From positions 1 to 64,000 of the forward strand of contig DASTVZ010000224.1 in the NCBI GenBank assembly GCA_035758845.1: a stretch of 64,000 bases of DNA, given 5' to 3'. Position numbers and translations under genes: made by a program. Positions 1-8,598 of this stretch are shown piece after piece. The DNA comes from JALZOC01 sp035758845. GTDB taxonomy: Bacteria > Acidobacteriota > Vicinamibacteria > Vicinamibacterales > 2-12-FULL-66-21. The notes below the pieces were generated by a model. That model was not told the origin of the DNA, did no database searches, and saw nothing but the letters and a program-made list of their open reading frames with translations. Each line of letters opens with the position of its first letter. Positions within the stretch are counted from its first letter, which is position 1.

Positions 1-1738
1 GCGTTCTGGCAATGGAGGGCACCGAAAATGCCAACTGTCCATACGTGCCGCCAAAAAATGCGTTCATCTGGCTGCCGGTTCCAAGCACGTTGAAATCGAC
101 GTAACTAAATCCGGCAAACGGTAACGGCGTCGAGATGTTGGGATCAACAATGACGCCGCCGGCGATGGTTCGGACGCGATCGGCGCGCCCGGCGATCGAT
201 GGACTGCCGGTTTCAGTCGCGGTCCCTTTTTTCAGATACCGATAGCCCTCGGGCGTGTCGCGAAGCATTACCGATGCGGTGCGGTAGGCGTGCTGCCGGC
301 GAGCCGAGAAGTCGTCGACGTTCACTTCATGGCGATCGATCGCCAGGACACGATGGATCGGCGTCCGATGCGCGGCGCCCTCATACATTTGCCGCACATC
401 CGAATGCGCGAGCAACCAGACGCCAGGCCGAACCTCGCGAAAACCATCGACCTGCTCCGAGGCCACGATCGGTCCGCGAAGAGCGGTTTGCGTTGCGCTC
501 ACTTTGAGCATGCCGAACGAGTCGGCGGCAATCCATGCCTTCCCTCGAAAAAGCGTCGCCGACTTGTCCCCTCTTGCCGAGTCCGGTTCGAACGAGACGA
601 CATAGCACAGCGTCGAGCCGATCGTGTCGCGGCCGTCGAGGCGGTAGCGGTACACGTCGGTGAGCGCGATCGCCAGCGGCGGCGACGCCACTCGCTCCGG
701 CTCGATGATGGGCAGTCGCGGGATGGAGCTCCCTTGAAACTCGATCCCGTTGATGCGCAGGTCGCGCTGTTCGATTTCGGTGACGCCGTCCGATGTGTAG
801 AGCGACACTGCAGAACTCACGGTGATCGGCGCAGGGAATCCCGGCGCTTCGAAAGAAAGCGTCAACGTGCCGCTGGCGATGACTGACTGCACGAAAGAGG
901 ACTGCCGCGCGACAATCGCTTGATGGCGCGCGATGATCTCTTCAACGGTCAGGGAACGCGAGCCGACGACTTGCACCTGCTGCGCGAACCGGTCGGCCGC
1001 CGGTGCTTGCGGTGCATCATTTGATGGCGGCGTGGCGATCGCACGCACGAGTTCCGCCGTCAGCGACCCCGACGCAGCCGGATCGCCGGGGAGACTCCAG
1101 ATCACGTGCGACGCGCCGGGCACAGCCGTTGCCGCGAGCGCCGCAGTCACGGTGGCTGCATCGGATGCCTGCCGCCACACTTCGATGCCAGTCGAATCCA
1201 GCGGCATCGAATCACTGAGGACAACGAAGTCGACGTAGGACGCAAGATCCCGCGACAGCAGCGAACGCCATACGGCCGTGTCGGCGAGCATTCCAATGGT
1301 CGTCGTCGGACGAACCGCCGCCCGCAAAGCGGTCAGACTGGTCTTCAACGAGAACGCAAAGGAATCATCAGTCTGCCCGGTCGGCCGCGACGGCGCGGTC
1401 ACAACGATTCTGCGGGCGTGCCCGATGACATCTTCGGACCACGACGGAGGGATGCCGGTCATCAGCAGGGACGGCCGCCCGTTGCGTTGCTCGACATCGA
1501 TCAGCGCCGACAGCCCCGCATTCTCGCTGCCGGCGGTCACGCGGACGAAGACTTCCAACCCATCAAGTGCGGCAGGCAGCGATGCCGAAGCGGACGGATC
1601 GATGGCAATCGACAAACATTGAGCGCAAATGCCGGACTGCGGCGCCGCTGCCGTCCGCGCCGAAGCGGGCAAAACTGTGAGCAGCGCCGCGAGTGAAGCA
1701 GCAGCCTGAGCAGCGGCGTATAATGGTCGTTTCGTCAT
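1..1738 (-). CDS. Secreted protein, C-terminus cut by window edge (unknown function)
   Basis: An uninterrupted reading frame runs from an ATG at 1738 to base 1, giving 579 residues with no stop. The first ~25 residues form a signal peptide (a basic start, then an Ala/Leu-rich core ending near ASA). Residues ~30-250 look like a VWA or caspase-like alpha/beta region with several hydrophobic strands, but no motif is secure. Residues ~270-520 resemble an outer-membrane lipoprotein-carrier type domain (long beta-rich stretch, 'YRYRLDGRD', 'SFGMLKV'). The last visible part (VDFNVLGTGSQMNAFFGGTYG) looks like amphipathic strands of a beta-barrel. I do not recognise the family with confidence. The start lies 20 bp from the divergent DHH gene. 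Confidence 0.75.
   Translation of the reverse strand, partial: MTKRPLYAAAQAAASLAALLTVLPASARTAAAPQSGICAQCLSIAIDPSASASLPAALDGLEVFVRVTAGSENAGLSALIDVEQRNGRPSLLMTGIPPSWSEDVIGHARRIVVTAPSRPTGQTDDSFAFSLKTSLTALRAAVRPTTTIGMLADTAVWRSLLSRDLASYVDFVVLSDSMPLDSTGIEVWRQASDAATVTAALAATAVPGASHVIWSLPGDPAASGSLTAELVRAIATPPSNDAPQAPAADRFAQQVQVVGSRSLTVEEIIARHQAIVARQSSFVQSVIASGTLTLSFEAPGFPAPITVSSAVSLYTSDGVTEIEQRDLRINGIEFQGSSIPRLPIIEPERVASPPLAIALTDVYRYRLDGRDTIGSTLCYVVSFEPDSARGDKSATLFRGKAWIAADSFGMLKVSATQTALRGPIVASEQVDGFREVRPGVWLLAHSDVRQMYEGAAHRTPIHRVLAIDRHEVNVDDFSARRQHAYRTASVMLRDTPEGYRYLKKGTATETGSPSIAGRADRVRTIAGGVIVDPNISTPLPFAGFSYVDFNVLGTGSQMNAFFGGTYGQLAFSVPSIART
1719..1724 (+). promoter_or_regulatory. Candidate -10 box (perfect TATAAT) for the DHH phosphoesterase gene
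   Basis: A perfect TATAAT lies 34 bp upstream of the DHH gene's ATG at 1759, inside the first codons of the divergent gene. No convincing -35 hexamer is seen 16-18 bp upstream, so the promoter would be weak or activator-dependent. A start near 1731 would leave a leader of roughly 25-30 nt. Confidence 0.45.
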
Positions 1739-1758
1739 GTTCCGGAAGCGCCCCTGAC

Positions 1759-3171
1759 ATGCGCGTCTTTGCGATCTGCCAGGACGAGCTCGTCATCCGT
1801 TCGCTCGATACGGTGCTGCTGCCAAGCTTCGAGGTCGACTTTCTGGTCGAAAGCCGGCCGCTCGCGCGGCGTCTACACGACGCCGGGATTGCAGCGAGCG
1901 CCGGCGACCCCCGGCGCATCGATACCTACCTCAAAGCCGACATCTCCCCCAGCACCTGTTTCATCGTCGAAGACAACGGCCGCCGAAGCGTGAAGAAAGT
2001 GTTGTCGACGATTCGCGACGCCGGCGGAACACTCGTCTACGTCTTACATACCACGCCCTCCAAGGCGTCGGAGGCGGCGCGCGCAGAATTTCCGGATGTC
2101 ACGCATCTCGAGCTGCCGGAGCTCATCCGTCCAACGCTGATCACCGAGCTCAGCCGGTCGATGACGCGCGCCCGCGTGCAGCAGTATCAGCGATACTTCG
2201 CTGACGCGGACAAGGTCCTCATCCTCCTGCACAACGATCCGGATCCCGACGCCCTGGCCAGCGGATTGGCGCTCAGAAACCTGCTGCGGCGGACGAAGAC
2301 GACGGCGATCATCGGTGCGGTTCAGGGGGTGACGCGGCCGGAAAATCTGCGCATGGCCAACATGCTCGACATTCACGTCGAGAAGATCACGCCGGCGTCG
2401 TTCAAGGAATTCGATCGCATTGCCACCGTCGACGTGCAGCCGCACTATTTCGGAGGAATGCTCGATCGCGTCGACCTCGTCGTCGATCATCACCCTGAGC
2501 AGACCGGGTACATCGCCGCGTACAAGGACATCAGGGCAGATTACGGATCGACCTCGACGATACTTACCGAGCACCTGCGCGCGGTCGACGTGAACATCTC
2601 CGAGCGCACCGCCACTGCGATGCTTTACGCCATCAAGTCCGACACACTCTTTTTCGCCCGGCACACGAACCGTGTCGATCTCGAGGCGTTCACATTTCTG
2701 TATCCGCTCGCCGACGCGGCGTTGATCAGAAAGATGGAAGGCGCAGAAATCACGCTCGAGCGGCTCGACTACGTCACCCGTGCGATCCAGGCCGGGATCA
2801 TGCGCGACCAGGTCTTCAGCTCATTTATCGGCGACGCGCCGCGGGAAGACTTCGTCCCATATACGGCCGACTTCTTCCTGCAGCTTGAAGATGTGAAGTG
2901 GACAATCATCGCCGGCGTCGTCAATGGAACAATGATCGTCAGCGTGCGGAACCTCGGGTACTCGCGGAACGCCGGCGAATTCGTGAAGCGCTGGTTTGCC
3001 GACATCGGCAGCGCCGGCGGCCATCGCGCGATGGCCAAGGCGGTCGTACCAATGGATAAGTTCCGGGGAAAGTTCGGCGACCTGAGCGGCCCCGCGATCA
3101 CCGCTCTGATCGCGGAGATGGCCGAACAGTTTCTGCACGAACCCAAGAAAGAGCCGGTCGGGACTAGGTAA
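1759..3171 (+). CDS. DHH-family phosphoesterase with N-terminal TrkA-N-like domain
   Basis: 470 residues. Residues 1-~135 resemble a nucleotide-binding RCK/TrkA-N-like fold. From ~150 comes a DHH-type phosphoesterase: HNDPDPD at 158-164, DVQ near 225, DHH at 243-245, and the DHHA1 glycine motif GGH at 420-422. These are the metal and substrate motifs of the NrnA/RecJ superfamily, so hydrolysis of short oligonucleotides or cyclic dinucleotide products is likely. The substrate is inferred. The ATG at 1759 was chosen over an upstream in-frame start because the latter overlaps the divergent gene and lies before the TATAAT. The 3' end overlaps the end of the convergent PLP-enzyme gene by 8 bp. Confidence 0.85.
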   Translation: MRVFAICQDELVIRSLDTVLLPSFEVDFLVESRPLARRLHDAGIAASAGDPRRIDTYLKADISPSTCFIVEDNGRRSVKKVLSTIRDAGGTLVYVLHTTPSKASEAARAEFPDVTHLELPELIRPTLITELSRSMTRARVQQYQRYFADADKVLILLHNDPDPDALASGLALRNLLRRTKTTAIIGAVQGVTRPENLRMANMLDIHVEKITPASFKEFDRIATVDVQPHYFGGMLDRVDLVVDHHPEQTGYIAAYKDIRADYGSTSTILTEHLRAVDVNISERTATAMLYAIKSDTLFFARHTNRVDLEAFTFLYPLADAALIRKMEGAEITLERLDYVTRAIQAGIMRDQVFSSFIGDAPREDFVPYTADFFLQLEDVKWTIIAGVVNGTMIVSVRNLGYSRNAGEFVKRWFADIGSAGGHRAMAKAVVPMDKFRGKFGDLSGPAITALIAEMAEQFLHEPKKEPVGTR

Positions 3172-4324
3172 GCGCCTGGTCGAGATCTGCGATCAGATCT
3201 TCGGCATCCTCTAATCCGACCGACAAGCGCGCCATGCTGTGGGTGACGCCGGCGCGTTCGAGCTCCTCTTCAGTGTGGCCCCACTGCGAGGTCAAGACCG
3301 GCAGGCTGCACAGGCTTTCCACTCCGCCGAGGCTGGCGGCGCGCTTGAACACTTTCAGTCGATCGAAGAATCGCGCGGCGCGATCGTAACCGCCGCCGAC
3401 GTCAACGCAGACCATTCCACCGAATCCGCGCATCTGCTTCGCCGCGATTGCGTGATCGGGATGCCGCTCGAGACCGGGATAGTACACCGTCTTCACGCGA
3501 CGATCGGTCGACAGCCATCGCGCCACTGCCATCGCGTTCGCGTTATGGCGCTCCATGCGAACCGCCAGCGTCTTGAGGCCGCGTCCCAGCGCATAGGCGG
3601 CGTAGGGATCCAGGATCGTCCCCAGTTTCTTGCGCGCGTCGAGAATAGGCTCCATTAGCCGCGTCGGACCCGCCAGCGCGCCCGCCGTGACGTCGCTGTG
3701 GCCGTTGAGATACTTCGTCGCGCTGTGCATCACGAGATCGATGCCGAGCGCGATCGGCTGCTGATTGATCGGGCTGGCAAACGTATTATCCACCGCCGAG
3801 ATCACGCCCCGTGCTTTGCATGCACTGGCCACAGCCGCGATGTCGACGCATCGCAGCGTCGGGTTGATCGGGGACTCGAACCACACCACCTTCGTGTTCG
3901 CCGAGAAGATCGTTTCGGCGCGGGCGAGTTCTTCAAGCGAAACGAAGCGAGGTTTGATACCGAACTTCGGCAGTAAATCCGCCAGCAGATGGAGCGTCCC
4001 GCCGTAAATCGCGGAACTGCACACGACTTCGTCACCCGACGCCGTCAGCGCCATCAGAGCTGTCGTCGTCGCCGCTTGTCCACTCGACAAGACGAGCGCA
4101 GTCTCGGCGCCTTCAAGCGTCGCGATCTTCTGCTCGATCGGGGTTACCGTCGGATTCGCGTAGCGCGAATATAAGTACTTCGACGAACGCCCCTCGTTAT
4201 ACGCGACCACCTCGGCCGCGTCCTGAAACAGGAACGTTGTCGTTTCATAAATCGGCGTCGTCAGCGGCGCCGCATCGCGACTCGCACCGTCGGAATGGTG
4301 AATCAATTCAGTTGCCGGTTTCAT
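3164..4324 (-). CDS. Cys/Met-metabolism PLP-dependent enzyme (cystathionine gamma-synthase/lyase family)
   Basis: 386 residues, typical for the family. Visible motifs are YSRYANPT (~52-59), SGQAA at 81-85 (PLP phosphate binding), the cofactor Asp in SAVDNTF (D179) and the Schiff-base lysine in SATKYLNGHSD (K204). The C-terminal part keeps the SLGGVESL segment. The family covers cystathionine gamma-synthase, gamma/beta-lyase and methionine gamma-lyase, and the sequence alone does not settle which. A homocysteine methyltransferase at 15.6 kb fits a methionine role. The ATG at 4324 is preferred. A 21-residue upstream extension is encoded by an intergenic repeat and has no family counterpart. Confidence 0.9.
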   Translation of the reverse strand: MKPATELIHHSDGASRDAAPLTTPIYETTTFLFQDAAEVVAYNEGRSSKYLYSRYANPTVTPIEQKIATLEGAETALVLSSGQAATTTALMALTASGDEVVCSSAIYGGTLHLLADLLPKFGIKPRFVSLEELARAETIFSANTKVVWFESPINPTLRCVDIAAVASACKARGVISAVDNTFASPINQQPIALGIDLVMHSATKYLNGHSDVTAGALAGPTRLMEPILDARKKLGTILDPYAAYALGRGLKTLAVRMERHNANAMAVARWLSTDRRVKTVYYPGLERHPDHAIAAKQMRGFGGMVCVDVGGGYDRAARFFDRLKVFKRAASLGGVESLCSLPVLTSQWGHTEEELERAGVTHSMARLSVGLEDAEDLIADLDQALT

Positions 4325-4339
4325 AGGTGTCTCACTGAA

Positions 4340-4418
4340 ATTGTTGATTGCTGATTTCTGATGGCTGATTGGTTTCTCGCTCTTCAATCAGCGATCAGCA
4401 ATCGAAAATCAGCAATTC
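4340..4418. repeat. Intergenic GATTGCTGATT-type repeat, inverted arrangement
   Basis: The left half carries copies of TTGATTGCTGATT and the right half carries the reverse complement (CAATCAG.GATCAGCAATC), so the element can fold into an imperfect hairpin. It fills the gap between the patatin-like gene and the PLP-enzyme gene. The same motif recurs near 6.4, 14.7, 36.2, 42.4 and 60.7 kb. Confidence 0.75.
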
Positions 4419-4423
4419 CATTG

Positions 4424-5884
4424 TCACGCTTTCCCTCTCTTCCCCGCGGCGCCATTCCCCTGATGGACTTCCATCCGCTCGCCGCCGGCGCCAACGATCG
4501 GCTCGATGAACTGCCGATACGCGTCCTCATATCCGCGATCGACGAGTTCCGAGAGCGCCTGGGTGCGATCCGACCGCTCGTCATAAACACCGGCGAAATC
4601 CAGCGGACCGAGCGGATTGTGGACAGGCCGAATCACGAACATTCCGGCAAACCGGCCATCGAAATGTTCCAGGGCATCGCGCAGGCTCGCCGCCTCGAAC
4701 GAGGCGAGATATTCGCCGGCCCGGCCGCGAATCTCCTCGCGACCCGTGCCGAGTTGATGAGCAATGGCTTCGGGCGATGATGCACTGACGACGATCACTT
4801 GTTCTGCGCCGGCCGTCGCCACTTCACGAAGCAGCCTTGCCAGAGCCGCAGGACGATCGCAGAGTCGATGTGTCTCGCCGCGCCAGGGTCCCTCGGGCGG
4901 GAACGCCGTCAGGTGAGGCGTCGTCGCGACCGGCAACGCGAGCGCGGCGGCCAGTGCGTCGAACGCATAATCGCGCGAGATTCCCGACAGGTCGAACGCC
5001 TCCAGGTATCGCGACGCACTCTCTGGTGCTCCCGGCCGCCCGAAAAAGCGCGAACGATGGGCGTGGCCCAGGAGCGCAAAGACCACGTCGCGCCGCGCAT
5101 CGATGTCGTGAACCGCGACCAGCAATTCTCTGAAACCAGGCTGTCCAAGATTGTCGGTGAGCAGTTCGACATACCGCCGCGCGAGATCGTTCGCCTCCGG
5201 CCGCGCGAGCGGCGCCGCTCCGCGGATCAGATTCCACAGTTCGGTCAACGACCCGGTCAAGAGAGTCGAGGATGTGAGTGGTGATCCAAGCAAGCGCCAG
5301 AGAATTGATTGCCTCGCCCGCCGGCGCAGATGGGCACCGATCGTGGACCAGCCGAGATTGATCGCCAGCGCCGCGACGCCGACCACGAGGACGAACAGCA
5401 CCAGCCTGGGGATCGTGGTTGGAAGCGCCGTCGGCGCAAAAAGCGCGTCGATCCATCCGCTGAACGTCGAGCGGAGCGTCGCCGCCGGAGCGTCGAGACC
5501 GACAAGCGTCAGGAGGAGTCCGGCGAGCCCGACGAGGACGGCGATCCCCAGCAGCGTCATCGGCACAGCAAACACCACCGCGGCGGCGGCGAGCGTCCAC
5601 CCTGCGATACGAAGCGGCAGTCGCCATCGATAGAACTGCGTCGCCGCCGTTGAGCGCCACAGGCCGTTGGCTTCCCAGAGCCGAACACCGCCGTCGACGG
5701 CAGTGAAGACGGCACTGATGGCGCCGACCCCACGGCCGGCGACCAGGTCGATTTTGACGCCAGCTTCGTGGAGGGCCCGAAGCACGCCGGCATGATACGC
5801 GCCCGCCGTGCCTGATCCGGTCAGCACGAGCGCGGTTCTCAGTCGCGTCGAATACTGCCGGTCCGGGGCCTCGGGTGTAATCAC
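4424..5884 (-). CDS. Patatin-like membrane protein lacking the nucleophile serine
   Basis: 486 residues. The N-terminus has the glycine-rich oxyanion loop of patatins (GSGTAGAYHAG, 23-33). The nucleophile elbow, normally GxSxG, reads GRGVG at 50-54, so the catalytic Ser is replaced by Gly. Two long hydrophobic stretches (~90-127 and ~157-180) are inserted after the patatin start and look like membrane segments. The family (PF01734) consists of phospholipases and acyl hydrolases; loss of the Ser argues against hydrolysis and for a binding or structural role. It lies 13 bp downstream of greA and is probably co-transcribed. Family assignment is good, function unknown. Confidence 0.8.
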   Translation of the reverse strand: MITPEAPDRQYSTRLRTALVLTGSGTAGAYHAGVLRALHEAGVKIDLVAGRGVGAISAVFTAVDGGVRLWEANGLWRSTAATQFYRWRLPLRIAGWTLAAAAVVFAVPMTLLGIAVLVGLAGLLLTLVGLDAPAATLRSTFSGWIDALFAPTALPTTIPRLVLFVLVVGVAALAINLGWSTIGAHLRRRARQSILWRLLGSPLTSSTLLTGSLTELWNLIRGAAPLARPEANDLARRYVELLTDNLGQPGFRELLVAVHDIDARRDVVFALLGHAHRSRFFGRPGAPESASRYLEAFDLSGISRDYAFDALAAALALPVATTPHLTAFPPEGPWRGETHRLCDRPAALARLLREVATAGAEQVIVVSASSPEAIAHQLGTGREEIRGRAGEYLASFEAASLRDALEHFDGRFAGMFVIRPVHNPLGPLDFAGVYDERSDRTQALSELVDRGYEDAYRQFIEPIVGAGGERMEVHQGNGAAGKRGKA

Positions 5885-5897
5885 AACCGGTGTGTGC

Positions 5898-6365
5898 TCA
5901 GGCTTCGTCGTGAATGGTAATGAGCTTCACGAGCTCGAATCGACGCATCCCGTTCGGCGTCGCGATCGTGACCTCGTCCCCCTCCTCTTTGTTGAGGAGG
6001 CCGCGCCCGATCGGCGACGCGGTCGAAATCAATCCTTGTTCGACGTCGGCGTCTTCCGGCATGACCAGTTGATAGACCGTCGTCTGGCCGTTGGGATCCT
6101 TCAGATGAACCGTCGATCCGAATCCGACTTTATCGTGCGGGATCTTGTCGAGGTTCATCAACGAGATTTCGCTGACTCGCTTCTGGAGCATGCTGATGCG
6201 CGATTCGACCAGCCGCTGCCGCTCTTTGGCCGCCTGGTACTCGGCGTTCTCCCGCAGATCGCCCAACTCACGCGCCCGCTTGATTTCCTTTGGCAGCTCC
6301 GTTTTCAGCTCACGATCGAGCGCCTGGATCTCATCTTCGAATTTCTTGAGGAGACGATCCTTCAT
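5898..6365 (-). CDS. greA: Transcription elongation factor GreA
   Basis: 155 residues, the normal length. The N-terminal coiled coil carries the conserved acidic tip block (GDLRENAEYQAAKERQ, ~35-50), whose acidic residues stimulate RNA polymerase transcript cleavage. The C-terminal FKBP-like domain ends with SPIGRGLLNKEEGDEV and a short IATPNG strand. GreA rescues backtracked polymerase. It heads a probable minus-strand operon with the patatin-like gene. The gap to the divergent methyltransferase gene holds a short repeat. Confidence 0.95.
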   Translation of the reverse strand: MKDRLLKKFEDEIQALDRELKTELPKEIKRARELGDLRENAEYQAAKERQRLVESRISMLQKRVSEISLMNLDKIPHDKVGFGSTVHLKDPNGQTTVYQLVMPEDADVEQGLISTASPIGRGLLNKEEGDEVTIATPNGMRRFELVKLITIHDEA

Positions 6366-6385
6366 TCCCCGGATGGTAGCAGAAA

Positions 6386-6420
6386 ACCATTGCTGAATGC
6401 TGATTGCTGAAGGCGGATTG
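6386..6420. repeat. Short TTGCTGAATGCTGATT repeat between greA and the methyltransferase gene
   Basis: Three to four tandem degenerate copies of TTGCTGA(A/T) lie in the divergent intergenic region. They belong to the dispersed GATTGCTGATT family and run into the candidate translation start of the downstream gene. Confidence 0.6.
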
Positions 6421-6421
6421 C

Positions 6422-7261
6422 ATGCCGTCCGCTTCCTGCAGACGAACTACAATTTGGGCAGTGGTGCAACGGATTTCGAGTCGGCAGAATCCGATCGTTC
6501 GTTACTTTCGCAATGTCAGCTCGGGAAGGATCCCTGAGCGCGTCCTCCTCGACGGGGATCATCTGATCGAAGAGGCGCTCACGTCCGGCGTCGACATCGA
6601 GGTCGCCGCATTCACAGACGACGTATCAGCGGACAGGTTCGCAAGTCGAGTGGGGAACGGCACCCGCACACTGATTGTTTCCAGCGCCGTGCTCAAGGCC
6701 CTGAGCCCGGTGCAATCACCGTCCGGAAGTGTCGCCCTTGCGGCGCGACCGCATGCAGATCTCGAGCGCGTATTTGCGCGAGCGCCGCAGCTGATCCTTC
6801 TCCTTCACGAAGTGCAGGATCCGGGCAACATCGGCGCGATCGTGCGCGCCGCCGAGGGGTGCAGTGCGACCGGCATTGTCTGCAGCGAACGCACGGCAGA
6901 TCCGTTCGGGTGGAAGGCGTTGCGCGGTTCGATGGGCAGCTCGTTCAGAGTGCCGGTGGCGACAAGACAGCCCGCCGCCGAGACGATCGCGAGCGCACGC
7001 GGAAAAGGTTTGCGGATATTCGCCACGAGCGCGCACGGCGGCACACCACTCCCACAGTCCAACCTGCGGATGCCTGCGGTCATCGTCCTGGGCGGCGAAG
7101 GCGGCGGCCTGCCGGCAGCAATCATGGACCTTGCAGATGAGCGCCTGACGATTCCGATGCAGCCGCCGGTCGAATCATTAAACGTCGCCATCGCCGCCGC
7201 GCTGGTGACCTACGAGGCGGCCAGGCAACGTCATACGGACCGCGTTCATGTCGCTGTTTGA
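6422..7261 (+). CDS. TrmH/SpoU-family RNA 2'-O-methyltransferase
   Basis: About 279 residues from ATG 6422. GTG codons at 6461 or 6464 would give 265-266 residues and place the conserved ISSRQNPIV start near residue 5, so the start is uncertain. The N-terminal SpoU substrate-binding domain is followed by the SPOUT knot motifs: NIGAIVRAAEG (motif 1), VLGGEGGGLP (motif 2) and ESLNVAIAAAL (motif 3). Members 2'-O-methylate ribose in rRNA or tRNA with S-adenosylmethionine; the target base cannot be told here. Its 3' end overlaps rarA by 14 bp, which implies one transcript. Confidence 0.88.
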   Translation: MPSASCRRTTIWAVVQRISSRQNPIVRYFRNVSSGRIPERVLLDGDHLIEEALTSGVDIEVAAFTDDVSADRFASRVGNGTRTLIVSSAVLKALSPVQSPSGSVALAARPHADLERVFARAPQLILLLHEVQDPGNIGAIVRAAEGCSATGIVCSERTADPFGWKALRGSMGSSFRVPVATRQPAAETIASARGKGLRIFATSAHGGTPLPQSNLRMPAVIVLGGEGGGLPAAIMDLADERLTIPMQPPVESLNVAIAAALVTYEAARQRHTDRVHVAV

Positions 7262-8594
7262 CGATCCGCCGACCGCTGAGCCGGCCAAGGCGGCACCTTC
7301 ACCACTTGCTGAGCGGATGCGGCCGCGCACGCTTGACGAGTTCGTCGGCCAGGACGCGCTGATCGGACCGGGCCGGCCGCTGCGGCTCGCGATCGAACGC
7401 GATCAATTGCAATCGATCATTTTGTGGGGACCGCCGGGCACGGGGAAGACGACCCTCGCGCGGTTGGTTGCGAACGTGACGCGCGCCCATTTCATTTCGT
7501 TCAGTGCCGTGCTCTCCGGCATCAAGGAGATCCGCGCCGTCATGGCCGAAGCGGAAGAGGCGAGGCGTCGTCTCGGCCGGAGAACCATCCTCTTCATTGA
7601 CGAGATTCATCGCTTCAATAAAGCGCAGCAAGATGCCTTTCTCCCGCGCGTCGAAGCGGGCGATATCGTTCTCATCGGCGCGACGACGGAAAACCCGTCG
7701 TTCGAAGTGAACTCGGCATTGCTGTCGCGCTCGAAAGTTTATGTACTGAAGGGGCTCGGACAGGAAGAGATCGTGATGATTTTGCGGCGCGCGCTCGAGG
7801 ATCGCGAACGCGGGCTTGGCAGTTTCGAAGTCACGGCCGACGACGACGCGCTCGCCGGAGTCGCGCGATATGCCAATGGCGACGCGCGCGTGGCATTGAA
7901 TACGCTGGAGACCACTGTTAGCGCCGCCGGCGCAAATCGCCGAATCGACGCGAAACTCGTCGCAGAAGTCGCACAGAGCCGGGCGCTCCTGTACGACAAG
8001 AGCGGCGAAGAGCACTACAACCTGATTTCCGCGCTCCACAAGTCGATGCGCAACAGCGACCCGGATGCGACGGTCTATTGGCTCGCACGAATGATTGAAG
8101 CTGGAGAGGATCCGCTGTACATCGCACGCCGACTCGTGCGATTCGCGTCCGAAGACATCGGCAACGCCGACCCTCGAGCCCTGACGCTGGCCGTCGCGGC
8201 CAAAGATGCCGTGCATTTCATCGGAATGCCGGAGGGCAACACCGCACTCGCGCAAGCTGCGATCTACATGGCCGTAGCCGCGAAGAGCAATGCGGTCTAT
8301 CGAGCGTATCTTGCGGCGGCGGATGCGGCGTCGAAGGAAATCGCCGAGCCGGTTCCGCTACATCTGCGAAATGCGCCAACGCGTCTGATGAAAGAGCTCG
8401 AATATGGGAAAGGCTACCGCTACGCCCACGACGAAGCGGAGGGCGTCGCTGCCGACATGGTGTGCTTACCGCCGGCACATGAAGGCCGGCAATTCTACGA
8501 GCCGACGGATCGGGGGCTGGAATCGGAAATTCGAAAAAAGCTCGAGGAGCTCCGCCGGAAACGTGGAAAGAGGCCGCCGGAGCCCGAGGAGTAG
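7248..8594 (+). CDS. rarA: Replication-associated recombination protein A (RarA/MgsA) AAA+ ATPase
   Basis: 448 residues. Walker A is GPPGTGKT at 61-68, Walker B is LFIDEIHRFN (~115-124), and sensor 1 lies in GATTENPSFEVN. The C-terminal half has the RarA tetramerisation region (EDIGNADPRAL, GMPEGNTALAQA, YGKGYRYAHD). RarA works as a tetramer at stalled replication forks with SSB. The ATG at 7248 lies inside the end of the methyltransferase gene. The C-terminus ends in a charged Arg/Lys/Glu tail. Confidence 0.95.
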   Translation: MSLFDDPPTAEPAKAAPSPLAERMRPRTLDEFVGQDALIGPGRPLRLAIERDQLQSIILWGPPGTGKTTLARLVANVTRAHFISFSAVLSGIKEIRAVMAEAEEARRRLGRRTILFIDEIHRFNKAQQDAFLPRVEAGDIVLIGATTENPSFEVNSALLSRSKVYVLKGLGQEEIVMILRRALEDRERGLGSFEVTADDDALAGVARYANGDARVALNTLETTVSAAGANRRIDAKLVAEVAQSRALLYDKSGEEHYNLISALHKSMRNSDPDATVYWLARMIEAGEDPLYIARRLVRFASEDIGNADPRALTLAVAAKDAVHFIGMPEGNTALAQAAIYMAVAAKSNAVYRAYLAAADAASKEIAEPVPLHLRNAPTRLMKELEYGKGYRYAHDEAEGVAADMVCLPPAHEGRQFYEPTDRGLESEIRKKLEELRRKRGKRPPEPEE

Positions 8595-8598
8595 ACGC

